64,000 bases of DNA from an uncultured Eubacterium sp. (GCA_937966095.1 CALCKF010000101.1:1-64000), one strand, 5' to 3'; counted from the stretch's first letter, positions 34,630-43,178 are shown. Notes: generated from the sequence alone by a model not told the origin. Program-made: numbers and translations.

Positions 34630-35405
34630 CAGAACGCCACCTTCATAAAATCCTTCTCTCCCTTATAAAGGAGCGAAACTCCTATAACACTGAGTATTAT
34701 ACCTATAACAAACCAATAAAGTAACATAACATAATCTAAACCTATACCATACATCATAACGTTTCTGAACTGCATAATAATAAACCCTGTAGGGCATATC
34801 ATACTATAAATACTTAAAAGGCTATCACTGAATCTGTCGACCGCATAAAATACCCCTGATAAGTAGAATAGAAACCTCATCATAACGGTTAATACATGAC
34901 TCAAATCAGATACAAAAACGCCTATATAGGCAAAAATAGAACCTATTCCAAATATCAAAACAAAATATACTACAAATATTGGTACAATCATAAATATATT
35001 AATGGTAAGAGGTATCTGAAGAACAATTATTGATATCAAACATATAAATAGACTTATGAACATCTTTATCATATTTTCAAACTGCCGCATAAGTACCAAT
35101 ATGAATTTTGGTATATATGCTTTTTTGGTCACTGCAGAGTAGGAGTTTATTATACCAACACAGCTCTCTACTGTTGAACCAAAAAAATTCCATATGGTTA
35201 TTCCCATAAATACAAATAATGGAAAATTATCCACATGATATTGAAATACATACATAGCAACAAATGTATACACCAACATGAAAAGAAGCGGATCCAATAT
35301 CCACCACATCCAGCCAAGATATGATCCTGCCACCTGTGACTTCAGCTCTGAAGCAGCCGAATACATAGCATATTTATAGTATCTATTCAAATCTCTCAAA
35401 AACAT
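34629..35405 (-). CDS. Wzm/TagG-type polysaccharide ABC transporter permease, 258 aa
   Basis: Six predicted membrane helices after an N-terminal amphipathic stretch (DLNRYYKYAMYSAASELKSQ), with AGSYLGWMWWILDPLLFM, the signature of the ABC-2 polysaccharide exporters. It should move the lipid-linked polymer across the membrane with the ATPase encoded next. AAGGAGATAA precedes the ATG, which overlaps the stop of the glycosyltransferase gene by a TAATG junction. Confidence 0.95.
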   Translation of the reverse strand: MFLRDLNRYYKYAMYSAASELKSQVAGSYLGWMWWILDPLLFMLVYTFVAMYVFQYHVDNFPLFVFMGITIWNFFGSTVESCVGIINSYSAVTKKAYIPKFILVLMRQFENMIKMFISLFICLISIIVLQIPLTINIFMIVPIFVVYFVLIFGIGSIFAYIGVFVSDLSHVLTVMMRFLFYLSGVFYAVDRFSDSLLSIYSMICPTGFIIMQFRNVMMYGIGLDYVMLLYWFVIGIILSVIGVSLLYKGEKDFMKVAF

Positions 35406-37906
35406 TAAATTATCTCCTTGATATAATTATGATAATCGCCTATCTTTTTCCCATATAAGTCAACAATATCCGATATTATTTCAATGCATTTATCTTTTTC
35501 ATCTGCTGATGTATCTTTGAGTTTGTCTATATACCAGTTAATTACAAAAAAATCAAGTTTTCTGTTTATATATTCATCAAGCAAGCCATACTCCCGGAGC
35601 CTGTTTACCTGATAAGCCTCAAGGATAAGCGATTTGCGAAAGAATTCCGTACCTATGTCATTTATCGACGAATTCATCCTCTGCGCATAATATGTATGTA
35701 TGGGCAGATTAATATAATATACTTTGCCGGCATTTATCATCAATTCATGGAAGAACAATGTGTCTTCACCGAATGCTCCTTCCGGATTTTCTATCTTATT
35801 TTCAACAATTAGTTCTCTTTTCATCATACAGGCCTGTATGCTCTGGCTTCTGAACTTTTCTTCTACAAGAAGCTTCCTCGGCTCTTCTATAAGCTTGTCC
35901 TTGAACAGGTACCCTATCCTCATCAGCTTATCGGCTGTCGCCCGCATATAGATGGCGCCGAAAGTCATATCTGCACCTGTTTCTATCAATTTTTCATACA
36001 ATTTGGAATATCCGTCGTTAATTGCTTCGTTATCAGGGTCAAGGTATGTTATATATGGTTCGTCGGATATTTCAACTCCTTTATTTCTTGGCCTTGCAGC
36101 ACTTCCGCTTCCACCGGTTTCAAAAAAATATGATGTGACATTGCTGTATCTTCGTTCAAGCTTATTTATGATTTTTATGGTATTTTCATCGTCAGATCCG
36201 TCATCTATCAGATATATATGCATAATATCAAATATACTGCTTCTCAGCAGACTCCTGAAGCATCTTCCCTCCAGATATTCACCGTTATTATACACAGGTA
36301 CTATAACAGCAATTTTACTGTCTGACTGTACAACATTTTGTATTTCATTGAGCTCGAATCCATCTATCCTGAAACCATTCCCTGTTATTTTCCCATGGTC
36401 GAGATCTGAAGATCTGTATTTTGAAGATGTCATGACTGTTGCATATAAATCCTCTGATATATCGGTATATTCATATTCTTGATTTCGGATTGCTTTTTCC
36501 TTTGTCACGAACTCAACATCACAATATTTGAAAGCATTCAGCATATCTGTGAGATAATTGTCGCCGTATTCATATTTATCACTAAAAAATGCCACAAATC
36601 CATCGCTGTTTAACTCATTATCATAATGAGACTCTGTAACAAGTTCCTTTGGTACATAAGTCTGATTTTCAAACATTCTGCATATGTTATCTGTTTTTTC
36701 TTTACACAGCACTGTCACTTTTTTTTCAGGAAATTTATAATTTACTCCGCATTTTTCAAAAATATAATTCATCCTGTCAAAGACTGTTTTAGATGTCATT
36801 ACATTTCTCAGATTTTCAACCTGCATCCTGTAAAGTTCCTCTTCGGGATATTTTCCCATGATTTCCTTTACTTCATCAGAATTATTTACAATAAATATTC
36901 CCGGGAAATTTTCTGAAACAGCCAACGAATAATTTGACAGCATAAGACACCCTAATGCCTGAAGTTCATACACTCTCATAGCACACATGGTAGGGCTGTC
37001 CTGAACAGTATTGATATTTACATTAAATCGAAAAAGTTTATGGACTTTCTGTAACAATGTATGGTCTATTGAAGGTATGGTGAATGATCTGTATCTCTTT
37101 GGAAATCTGTACCCCGGCAATCTGACATCAATATTTCTATCGGCTATTACAAGATTCTTTCCTGCGTCCAGTATTCCGTCAAAAATTAGTTTTATATCAC
37201 GGCATCGATTTTTATATCTGTCCATCCAGCTTCCGGCAAAAAATACAGATAAATAATCATATTGATCTGTCACTTCATATTTTTTATTAATACCTATAGG
37301 ATTATGAAATATAGGATTGACACCGTATTCAAGCAAAAATACATTGGTATTGCCTGTGTCTTTTTTATACCTTTCAATACAATCAGTATCGGAAGTAAAT
37401 ATGTAGTCGCATTCATTTGCAATCGGAAGATATCTGTCATAATTTGTGGGGTCTTCTATCGTCTGGAATATGGTGGTTATTTCTTTATTATTGGCATATT
37501 TAATCACGTCAGGAACATCGCCATGCAATATATCACCATACCAGTCATTGTTGCACATGCCGCGCCAGCAACTGACATACATGACGATATCAGGTTCGAC
37601 ATTATCGATTATCTCCTTATAATGATCATGGTTAATTATAATGAATCCTGCTGCATCTTTATAATAGTTATACATGAATTCATCGGTTATGATACCTACT
37701 TTCAAGAGGGCTTTGCTATAATACGCACTTCCGTCAGAAGCACCGATATTCGCAGTTATACTTTCAAAATTCTCGATAAATTTACTGTTATTTAAAGAAA
37801 TTTTACGCAAAGTAAAACTGTTTTTAAAATTAGTGAACATTTGCCACGTCTTATTTAAAACTCTTCGCCAAGTAAGATGTTTCATCCTGATCAATAATTT
37901 TTTCAA
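35405..37906 (-). CDS. Bifunctional glycosyltransferase: CgeB-like module plus GT2 module, 833 aa
   Basis: The N-terminal half (~60-470) is a CgeB/GT4-like module (ECDYIFTSDTDCIERY, VFFAGSWMDRYKNR, PSIDHTLLQKVHKLFRFN, VYELQALGCLMLSN). The C-terminal part (~540-780) is a GT-A family 2 module: AVIVPVYNNGEYLEGR, LIDDGSDDENT, the acceptor DXD-like LDPDNEA and a late ED pair in GAFGEDTLFFHELM. It is therefore likely to add two sugars or one repeated disaccharide. TTG 37906 is chosen because GGAGG lies six bases before it. The N-terminal module is paralogous to the last part of the 30705 protein. Confidence 0.85.
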   Translation of the reverse strand: MKKLLIRMKHLTWRRVLNKTWQMFTNFKNSFTLRKISLNNSKFIENFESITANIGASDGSAYYSKALLKVGIITDEFMYNYYKDAAGFIIINHDHYKEIIDNVEPDIVMYVSCWRGMCNNDWYGDILHGDVPDVIKYANNKEITTIFQTIEDPTNYDRYLPIANECDYIFTSDTDCIERYKKDTGNTNVFLLEYGVNPIFHNPIGINKKYEVTDQYDYLSVFFAGSWMDRYKNRCRDIKLIFDGILDAGKNLVIADRNIDVRLPGYRFPKRYRSFTIPSIDHTLLQKVHKLFRFNVNINTVQDSPTMCAMRVYELQALGCLMLSNYSLAVSENFPGIFIVNNSDEVKEIMGKYPEEELYRMQVENLRNVMTSKTVFDRMNYIFEKCGVNYKFPEKKVTVLCKEKTDNICRMFENQTYVPKELVTESHYDNELNSDGFVAFFSDKYEYGDNYLTDMLNAFKYCDVEFVTKEKAIRNQEYEYTDISEDLYATVMTSSKYRSSDLDHGKITGNGFRIDGFELNEIQNVVQSDSKIAVIVPVYNNGEYLEGRCFRSLLRSSIFDIMHIYLIDDGSDDENTIKIINKLERRYSNVTSYFFETGGSGSAARPRNKGVEISDEPYITYLDPDNEAINDGYSKLYEKLIETGADMTFGAIYMRATADKLMRIGYLFKDKLIEEPRKLLVEEKFRSQSIQACMMKRELIVENKIENPEGAFGEDTLFFHELMINAGKVYYINLPIHTYYAQRMNSSINDIGTEFFRKSLILEAYQVNRLREYGLLDEYINRKLDFFVINWYIDKLKDTSADEKDKCIEIISDIVDLYGKKIGDYHNYIKEII

Positions 37907-37924
37907 GATATGCCTCCGGATATT

Positions 37925-39112
37925 CTAAACGCACAGATGCGCAGTGTTCAATATTTCTTTTTCCCGCTCTATAAATTCTCTGTGCTTCTGAGCAACAACA
38001 ATGAGATCAGAATCCTGTAATGCTTCGTTCAAAGATATCATTTCTATACCTTCTAAAACATCTATGCCGGCATTCGGATCACATCCTCTGACTTTATAGC
38101 CTTTATCTTTTAGATTTTTTGCAAGATCAACAGATGGACTCTCCCTGAAATCATCAATATCAGGTTTGTAGCTCATTCCCAGTATCGTAATTTTTTTCCT
38201 TTTATTTTTTTCTAAAATTTTTTCAACTTTCTCTGCTATATATGAAGGCTTCATGTTATTTACTTTTCTTGCGATACCGATAAGTTTTGCTTCTTCTTTA
38301 AATGCATCGATGATAAAATACGGATCAACGGCAAGACAATGTCCTCCCACTCCTACTCCCGGCGAAAGAATGTTGACTCTAGGATGCTTGTTTGCAAGAG
38401 AAATCAAGTCTTTAACGTTGATATCAAGTTTATCGCATATGATTGAGAGTTCATTTGCAAATGCTATGTTAACATCACGATATGAATTTTCTACAAGCTT
38501 GCACATTTCGGCAGTGATATCATCCGTAAGATAAACTTTGCCGCCTTTTAAAAATGTTTCATATAAGGCCTGTGCTCTTATGGCAGATTCCTCTCTTTCC
38601 GCGCCTATTATCCTGTCGTTATGCTCCATCTCATACATTATATTGCCCGGCAATACCCGTTCCGGACAATGAACTGTATAAAATTCTTCTCTGGCAAGTC
38701 CACTTTTTTTCTCAAGTATATCTGTCATTTTCCTTGTTGCTGTAGGGGGAACCGTGGATTCCAAAATAACAAGATCATCTTTTTTAAGCTTTTCAGCAAC
38801 CAAATTTGCGGCACTTTCAACGTATGACAGATCCGCCTTTTTTTCGTTACATTCCTCCTCAAATGGTGTAGGTACCGAAATTATATACGCATCACTTTCC
38901 TGCAAAGAATCGTATACTTTAAATTTTTCGGTTTTCAGCACTGTTTCAAATACATCCTGCAGTCCTTTTTCCACTATATGTATATGTCCTTCATTAAGCT
39001 TCTTTACTACTTCTCGAGATATGTCAAAACCTTTCACATCATGTCCGTTTAAAGCAAGTATTATTGCTGTAGGTAATCCTATATATCCTAATCCGATTAC
39101 ACTGATATTCAT
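37925..39112 (-). CDS. wecC: UDP-N-acetyl-D-mannosamine dehydrogenase, 395 aa
   Basis: NAD-dependent two-step oxidation of UDP-ManNAc to UDP-ManNAcA. The Rossmann start ISVIGLGYIGLPTAIILALN, the STVPPTATRKM loop, the nucleotide-sugar region AEMCKLVENSYRDVNIAFAN, and the active-site Cys in PGVGVGGHCLAVDPYF are all present; the C-terminal domain has LGMSYKPDIDDFRESPS. Length is typical. Together with WecB it supplies ManNAcA for this operon's polymer. Confidence 0.95.
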   Translation of the reverse strand: MNISVIGLGYIGLPTAIILALNGHDVKGFDISREVVKKLNEGHIHIVEKGLQDVFETVLKTEKFKVYDSLQESDAYIISVPTPFEEECNEKKADLSYVESAANLVAEKLKKDDLVILESTVPPTATRKMTDILEKKSGLAREEFYTVHCPERVLPGNIMYEMEHNDRIIGAEREESAIRAQALYETFLKGGKVYLTDDITAEMCKLVENSYRDVNIAFANELSIICDKLDINVKDLISLANKHPRVNILSPGVGVGGHCLAVDPYFIIDAFKEEAKLIGIARKVNNMKPSYIAEKVEKILEKNKRKKITILGMSYKPDIDDFRESPSVDLAKNLKDKGYKVRGCDPNAGIDVLEGIEMISLNEALQDSDLIVVAQKHREFIEREKEILNTAHLCV

Positions 39113-39151
39113 TTTCTCCTTCTTTTCTCCTTCTTCTTCGTATATTTTGCT

Positions 39152-39877
39152 TTATGATGCTCGTCTGTTTATTAATAAAAACTTTATTATTTCTTTTATA
39201 TGTACTATCCTTTTAGGTTGAAATATTATCCTGTACAGCCACTCCATATCAAGACGTATTATCCATTTTGGAGCTCTTTTTACTTTGCCGGATATAACAT
39301 CTACTGAACCGCCTACACCAAGAAAAAATTTTATATTTGGTAATAAGTTTCGATTTTCATCTATATATATTTCCTGCAAAGGGCTTCCACATGCCACAAA
39401 CAAGATCTCTGCTCCGCTTTCATTAATACATCTGTTTATGTAATCATTGTCTTTCTCATATCCGTTCATGTAGCCTGCTATTTTTATACCTCTGAAGGTC
39501 CGTTTCAAATTCTTAATGGCTTGTTTAAGATTTTCTGCAGAAGCTCCGTATATAAAAATAGGGATACCCGTTTCCGATGCTACTTTGCACATTTTATTCA
39601 TCAGATCTATGCCTGTTATCCTTTCACGAATAATCAGTTTTCTCTTTTTGGCAGTATATAATATGCCTACACCATCAGGAATCAATATATCTGCATTCAA
39701 AAGTATTTCTTTTACTTTTTTATCCTGATCTGCCAGCATAACTTTTAAAGGATTTATAGCGAAAACAACATTTTTAGTGTCCTTAGAAATGTCGTGCATT
39801 AATTTGACTATAAGATCTTCTAATGTGCCCGCATATATATCACATCCAAACATTGATACATATTTGACATCATCCAT
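39152..39877 (-). CDS. WecG/TagA/CpsF family N-acetylmannosamin(uron)yl transferase, 241 aa
   Basis: A GT26 enzyme that adds ManNAc or ManNAcA to lipid-linked GlcNAc, the second step in primer synthesis. Motifs: NPLKVMLADQD, ADILIPDGVGILYTAK, ITGIDLMNKM, GSPLQEIYIDENR and the C-terminal RAPKWIIRLDMEWLYR, followed by a basic amphipathic tail for membrane association. Presence of WecB and WecC in the operon makes ManNAcA the likelier donor. It overlaps the upstream gene by eight bases. Confidence 0.93.
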   Translation of the reverse strand: MDDVKYVSMFGCDIYAGTLEDLIVKLMHDISKDTKNVVFAINPLKVMLADQDKKVKEILLNADILIPDGVGILYTAKKRKLIIRERITGIDLMNKMCKVASETGIPIFIYGASAENLKQAIKNLKRTFRGIKIAGYMNGYEKDNDYINRCINESGAEILFVACGSPLQEIYIDENRNLLPNIKFFLGVGGSVDVISGKVKRAPKWIIRLDMEWLYRIIFQPKRIVHIKEIIKFLLINRRAS

Positions 39878-40772
39878 TTCCGATTCTCCTTCTTCTGTAT
39901 TTATCTGCTATCCCTATCATAGCAACAAATGTTTCTGAAAAATATTTTTGCCATTTTATGTATGAATATTCCCCACAAATTATATCGTTTACCAATTGTA
40001 AGAATGCTTTCTTAGAACATAGATTTATACTTATAGGATTTCTTTCATATATATGATCCACCATATCATCTCTATATCCTCTTTTTACTTTTTTTATCCT
40101 ACGTACTGTTTCCGGATTTATATACAAGCCTTCATATTCACAGTTTAAATGTCTCAATGTAATTTCTCCTTTTATATATCTCAGAAAAGTACTGTAATAT
40201 CCCAACCCACTTACATCAAAATATAAAGATGTGATATAGCTGTATATTGCGCGGAAGTCATAAGGCACGCGCTCATATAATTCTCCTACATTAAAAAAAA
40301 TATCTCTAACTCCTATATAATCCTCCATTTTCTTATACCATTTCAATTTATTCATAAGTATCGATATCATTGCGTATTCAAATTTAGGCTCTTCCTTTAT
40401 CTTCCGTTTTGTTTTTAGATATTCAGTTATATTCACATAGGGTGTGGCAAATTCATAAAACTCAATTAAATCATTTTTGCTATCCAAAAAAGATTTTCCT
40501 TTTTCTGTGAGCTTTATAATATCATCTGACAAAAGTTTCCTTCCTTTAGAGGTTGAAGCTATAAAAAAAGATTTGTCACGCTCTGCAAAACCTTTTTTTA
40601 TCATTGAATTAAGCATTGATTTTCTGTTGTTTAATTTTATGTCTTTGTCAAAATATATTTTTTCGCATAATGTTTTTTCTGAAATGTCACACTTTATATT
40701 ATTTAAAAACACTATTTCAAAATATTCTCTCAATAATGTTTCTTTTCTTTTTTTTTCGGCAAATGAATACAT
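39870..40772 (-). CDS. Hypothetical protein with possible winged-helix N-terminus, 300 aa
   Basis: I do not recognise this family. The first ~95 residues read like two winged-helix units (LCEKIYFDKDIKLNNRKSML, SKGRKLLSDDIIKLTEKGKS) of the sort that sense whether a template or partner is present. The rest is helical with aromatic clusters (YDFRAIYSYITSLYFDVSG) and a basic end. No membrane segment or signal. It has AAGGAGATT before the ATG and overlaps the WecG-like gene, so it is part of the operon. A regulator of the pathway or a DNA-binding remnant are both possible. Confidence 0.6.
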   Translation of the reverse strand: MYSFAEKKRKETLLREYFEIVFLNNIKCDISEKTLCEKIYFDKDIKLNNRKSMLNSMIKKGFAERDKSFFIASTSKGRKLLSDDIIKLTEKGKSFLDSKNDLIEFYEFATPYVNITEYLKTKRKIKEEPKFEYAMISILMNKLKWYKKMEDYIGVRDIFFNVGELYERVPYDFRAIYSYITSLYFDVSGLGYYSTFLRYIKGEITLRHLNCEYEGLYINPETVRRIKKVKRGYRDDMVDHIYERNPISINLCSKKAFLQLVNDIICGEYSYIKWQKYFSETFVAMIGIADKYRRRRIGNG

Positions 40773-40782
40773 TTTAATCTCC

Positions 40783-41676
40783 TTATTTCATGTCTTCATT
40801 GTCAAAAGAAAGATATGGTCTAAAATATTTAACTTTTAGTTTATTTCTATATCTTCCTTTTCTTAAAATAATCAAAATTAAAATACATAAAATAAATGTT
40901 ATTAGAATCGCAGATATTATAACGATTAATCCAATTACATTTATACGTTTATCCAGAAATTCCATTTTTTCTTTACTTTGATCGTATGTATAATAATTTT
41001 TTTCTTTGCCATTGTTTCCGTAGAAAATTTTTTTCCCCAAAGAAATTAGAACATATTTATCCCCATTTATGTTTTTCACCTCAGAAGGATATATTTCCTC
41101 AGTAATCGGATTATACATATACCACTTTTTATCATTCTGATCCAAATCATTCACATACTGAATAATAACAATATCTTCAATAGGATTTTCTGCTACTGTT
41201 ATTTTTCCAAATCGTTTTGTTACTACATTATTTTTTTGGAAACCATCCGGAAGTAATTTGAAATCCGGATCTTCTAATACATAAAGGTTACCATTCAAAA
41301 GCAATTCATTATTTTTTACTATATGAACATTTATAATATATATTGATTGTTCTCCTTCGTTATCAGTAACTGTAATCTTTTTTTCTATATCTCTGTTTGA
41401 AAATTCAACAGGACCCTCAATTTTGATTCTGGATAAACCGTTTAAAGGTTCAGCAAAAGTGTGGCAGTCTTTGTTTTCTTGTTCGCTTGTTACATAAACA
41501 TCATAATCATATATATCTGAAGAAAATTCCGGCACAAGCTCTCCACAATTTATATATAAGTCAGACAGTTTTGTATCTGAATCATTGGGAACTGCAAAAG
41601 ATGGCTCTAAAACTACCATATTTATTAACAAAATAAATATAAATAACAGTGATTTGCAATTAAATTTTTTTAACAT
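40783..41676 (-). CDS. Membrane-anchored cadherin-like beta-sandwich protein, 297 aa
   Basis: Signal peptide (SLLFIFILLINMVVLEPSFA), then a cadherin-like domain typical of Clostridia (LSDLYINCGELVPEFSSDIY, then YDVYVTSEQ and KKITVTDNEGEQSIYIINVH), a second beta-rich domain, and one transmembrane helix (GLIVIISAILITFILCILIL) with a basic cytoplasmic tail. It is expected on the outer face of the membrane. The gene lies near the start of the polysaccharide operon, between the pseudo-ATPase and the 300-aa protein; a surface sensor or exporter accessory is possible. Confidence 0.75.
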   Translation of the reverse strand: MLKKFNCKSLLFIFILLINMVVLEPSFAVPNDSDTKLSDLYINCGELVPEFSSDIYDYDVYVTSEQENKDCHTFAEPLNGLSRIKIEGPVEFSNRDIEKKITVTDNEGEQSIYIINVHIVKNNELLLNGNLYVLEDPDFKLLPDGFQKNNVVTKRFGKITVAENPIEDIVIIQYVNDLDQNDKKWYMYNPITEEIYPSEVKNINGDKYVLISLGKKIFYGNNGKEKNYYTYDQSKEKMEFLDKRINVIGLIVIISAILITFILCILILIILRKGRYRNKLKVKYFRPYLSFDNEDMK

Positions 41677-41694
41677 ATTTCCTCTTAAAATACA

Positions 41695-42366
41695 TTATAT
41701 TTTATTTACCAATTTCAATACTTTTTCTATTCTATCATCAATAATAAGATTTCCATTTTTTATAATAACCCCTCTATCACACCATTTTTCAGCCATTTCA
41801 TGAGAGCCATCAAACAGTAAAAATGTTCCTCCATTTTGCGCGAACATTTCTATTCTATCTCGGCATTTTTCTATGAATGATCCATCATTTAATATAAAAG
41901 TATGATCTACTACAAGAATATTACAAGGAATGTGTAAACCTATGGCAAAAGCTAATTTTTTTTTCATGATACTTGAATATATTTTTACAGGATTATCTAT
42001 AGTCATACCGGTTTCTGCAAAATCTATTATTTCTTCTTCCATTGCTTCGATATTAGATTTATCAATATCTAACGACAATTCATTATTGAATATGTTTTTT
42101 CTCCCACTCATTCTCAAGTTAAAAAAATCATCTATATTGCTTAATGATTTTATAATTCCATTCAAACGCATACATCCAAAAGAATGCTCTGTTTTACCTA
42201 TCAAAAGGTTAGGTAAAATTTTTTTATCAATAGGCGCTTTATTTTTTTGAAAAATTGCTACTTTTTCCCCTGTTTTAATAGAAAATGAAAAATCTTTTAT
42301 TATATCTGTTTTTTTTTCATTTTTTATATTTATATTATTCAATTTTATAACTACTGTTGTTTTCAT
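41695..42366 (-). CDS. Catalytically dead Wzt-like ABC ATPase paralogue, 223 aa
   Basis: Along its whole length it aligns by eye with Wzt ATPases such as the one at 33880 (IIKDFSFSIKTGEKVAIF, MRLNGIIKSL, EEIIDFAETG, VKIYSS, SHEMAEKWCDRGVIIKNGNL), yet every catalytic motif is gone. The Walker A glycine loop is replaced by QKNKAPIDKKIL, the signature SSGM is SSIM, and the Walker B D-E is D-H (LVVDHTFILND). The reading frame is intact, which argues for a retained structural or regulatory role, though recent decay is possible. It is the first complete gene of the polysaccharide operon and follows a truncated permease remnant by one base. Confidence 0.75.
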   Translation of the reverse strand: MKTTVVIKLNNINIKNEKKTDIIKDFSFSIKTGEKVAIFQKNKAPIDKKILPNLLIGKTEHSFGCMRLNGIIKSLSNIDDFFNLRMSGRKNIFNNELSLDIDKSNIEAMEEEIIDFAETGMTIDNPVKIYSSIMKKKLAFAIGLHIPCNILVVDHTFILNDGSFIEKCRDRIEMFAQNGGTFLLFDGSHEMAEKWCDRGVIIKNGNLIIDDRIEKVLKLVNKI

Positions 42367-42367
42367 T

Positions 42368-42472
42368 TTAATCAGCCTTGGCGAGCTTTATTATCTGCTC
42401 ACGCCATACTATATGTTCTTTTATTATGCCGAATAATGTGACCACTTCTTCTCTACCGTCTATATTATTTTT
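42368..42472 (-). pseudogene. Remnant of the N-terminus of a Wzm/TagG-type permease
   Basis: An open stretch of 34 codons ending in TAA just before the pseudo-ATPase ATG. It reads KNNIDGREEVVTLFG, then IIKEHIVWREQIIKLAKAD, like the amphipathic N-terminal segment that precedes the first membrane helix of polysaccharide permeases (R-E-x-I-x-x-L-A-x-x-D). There is no plausible start codon, and the rest of the permease is absent. It probably records a deletion that removed a second exporter permease and left its ATPase partner behind. Short, so confidence is limited. Confidence 0.4.
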
Positions 42473-42488
42473 AACCTGTTTCAGGTTA
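42472..42488. promoter_or_regulatory. Palindromic operator-like site 1
   Basis: TAACCTGTTTCAGGTTA, a perfect palindrome with three-base centre, about 41-57 bases downstream of the inferred start of the polysaccharide operon. The same arms occur at 42506 and, with two changes, at 42615. Repeated palindromes next to an XRE repressor gene suggest its binding sites; alternatively the transcribed copy folds as a hairpin. Confidence 0.6.
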
Positions 42489-42505
42489 GTCGAGCACCAA
42501 AAAAT

Positions 42506-42522
42506 TAACCTGAAACAGGTTA
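42506..42522. promoter_or_regulatory. Palindromic operator-like site 2
   Basis: TAACCTGAAACAGGTTA, the same palindrome with the opposite centre, 34 bases (centre to centre) from site 1 and therefore also its inverted repeat. It begins some seven bases after the predicted transcription start of the minus-strand operon, a position where a bound repressor would block promoter clearance. Confidence 0.6.
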
Positions 42523-42535
42523 TTCTTTTGTTTTA

Positions 42536-42564
42536 AGTATAACCCCCTCTGTATCTTTAGTCAA
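42536..42564 (-). promoter_or_regulatory. Promoter of the polysaccharide operon
   Basis: TTGACT at 42564-42559, a 17-base spacer and TATACT at 42541-42536, a near-consensus vegetative promoter reading leftward. Start of transcription should fall near 42529, giving a ~160-base leader that contains both palindromes and the permease remnant before the first complete gene. Confidence 0.75.
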
Positions 42565-42614
42565 GGAAAACAGCCATTTTTATACATAAAACGATATTTT
42601 TCCACATTACGAAT

Positions 42615-42631
42615 TAATCTATTTCAGGTTA
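42615..42631. promoter_or_regulatory. Imperfect third operator-like site upstream of the XRE gene
   Basis: TAATCTATTTCAGGTTA, differing from site 1 at two positions. It lies just upstream of a TATAAT (42659-42664) that is the likely -10 of the plus-strand XRE gene, so binding here would suit autoregulation. Confidence 0.5.
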
Positions 42632-42722
42632 AAACAAATTCATTACACGCTTATGTTCTATAATCAATTCTGTATATATATCGACTGAATTATTTATTTT
42701 GCTTACGGAGGGACTGTAATTA

Positions 42723-42956
42723 ATGTACAGGAGAATCAGGGATTTGAGAAATGATCACGATATCACACAGAAGGAGCTTGCCAAGATACTGGGAATGTCC
42801 CAGACAGGCTACTCCAAATATGAGACCGGTGAAAACGATATACCGACTGAGATATTGATACGTCTTGCGGATTACTACAATGTAAGTATAGATTATCTGC
42901 TGGACCAGACGGACTGCAAGAAGAGATACAGAACGAGAGCTGCTTCAAGAAAATGA
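42723..42956 (+). CDS. XRE-family HTH repressor, 77 aa
   Basis: A single Cro/CI-type helix-turn-helix domain: IRDLRNDHDITQKELAKILG, SQTGYSKYETGENDIP, ILIRLADYYNVSIDYLLD, then a short basic tail. It is long enough for DNA binding and dimer contacts only, with no ligand domain. GGAGGG precedes the ATG. Transcribed away from the polysaccharide operon with a TATAAT at 42659; the three AACCTG palindromes in the shared upstream region are the natural candidates for its binding sites. Confidence 0.92.
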   Translation: MYRRIRDLRNDHDITQKELAKILGMSQTGYSKYETGENDIPTEILIRLADYYNVSIDYLLDQTDCKKRYRTRAASRK

Positions 42957-42997
42957 ACGGCTCTTTTTTTATACAAAATGATCAAAATATAAAAAAT

Positions 42998-43021
42998 ACA
43001 AGACAGCTTCGGCTGTCTTGT
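42998..43021 (-). terminator. Terminator of tRNA-Leu
   Basis: A perfect ten-base stem (ACAAGACAGC / GCTGTCTTGT) closed by a four-base loop that reads CGAA on the minus strand, followed there by ATTTTTTAT. It lies six bases after the tRNA 3' end and suits the tRNA transcript. Confidence 0.85.
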
Positions 43022-43026
43022 ATATA

Positions 43027-43113
43027 TGGTGCGGATAAGAGGATTCGAACCTCCATGAAGTTGCCCTCACACGGACCTGAACCGTGCGCGTCTGCCAATT
43101 CCGCCATATCCGC
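43027..43113 (-). tRNA. tRNA-Leu (anticodon CAG), CCA encoded
   Basis: The minus strand reads GCGGATATGGCGGAATTGGC at its 5' end with a matching ATCCGC at the 3' end, A discriminator and genomic CCA. The anticodon arm CACGG-TTCAGGT-CCGTG gives CAG, and a long variable arm (GAGGGCAACTTC region) is the class-II feature of tRNA-Leu. The T arm has GGTTCGAATCC. It has its own promoter and terminator. Confidence 0.95.
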
Positions 43114-43150
43114 AGATGGGTCGCTTTCATTTAATTCAAGCGACTCATTT

Positions 43151-43178
43151 ATTATACTACATTTCAGGATTTATGCAA
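43151..43178 (-). promoter_or_regulatory. Promoter of tRNA-Leu
   Basis: TTGCAT (43178-43173), 16-base spacer, TATAAT (43156-43151) on the minus strand. The leader between start and tRNA contains a hairpin with arms AGTCGCTT and AAGCGAC (43118-43146), probably a processing signal. Confidence 0.75.

Noticed and set aside
42472..42522. The two palindromes as the start of a CRISPR array
   Set aside because: Only two perfect copies, 17 bases long, each self-palindromic, and no further units or cas genes.
43115..43150. Hairpin upstream of tRNA-Leu as terminator of the aminotransferase
   Set aside because: There is no T run after it on the minus strand, and a good tRNA promoter lies before it, so it belongs to the tRNA leader.
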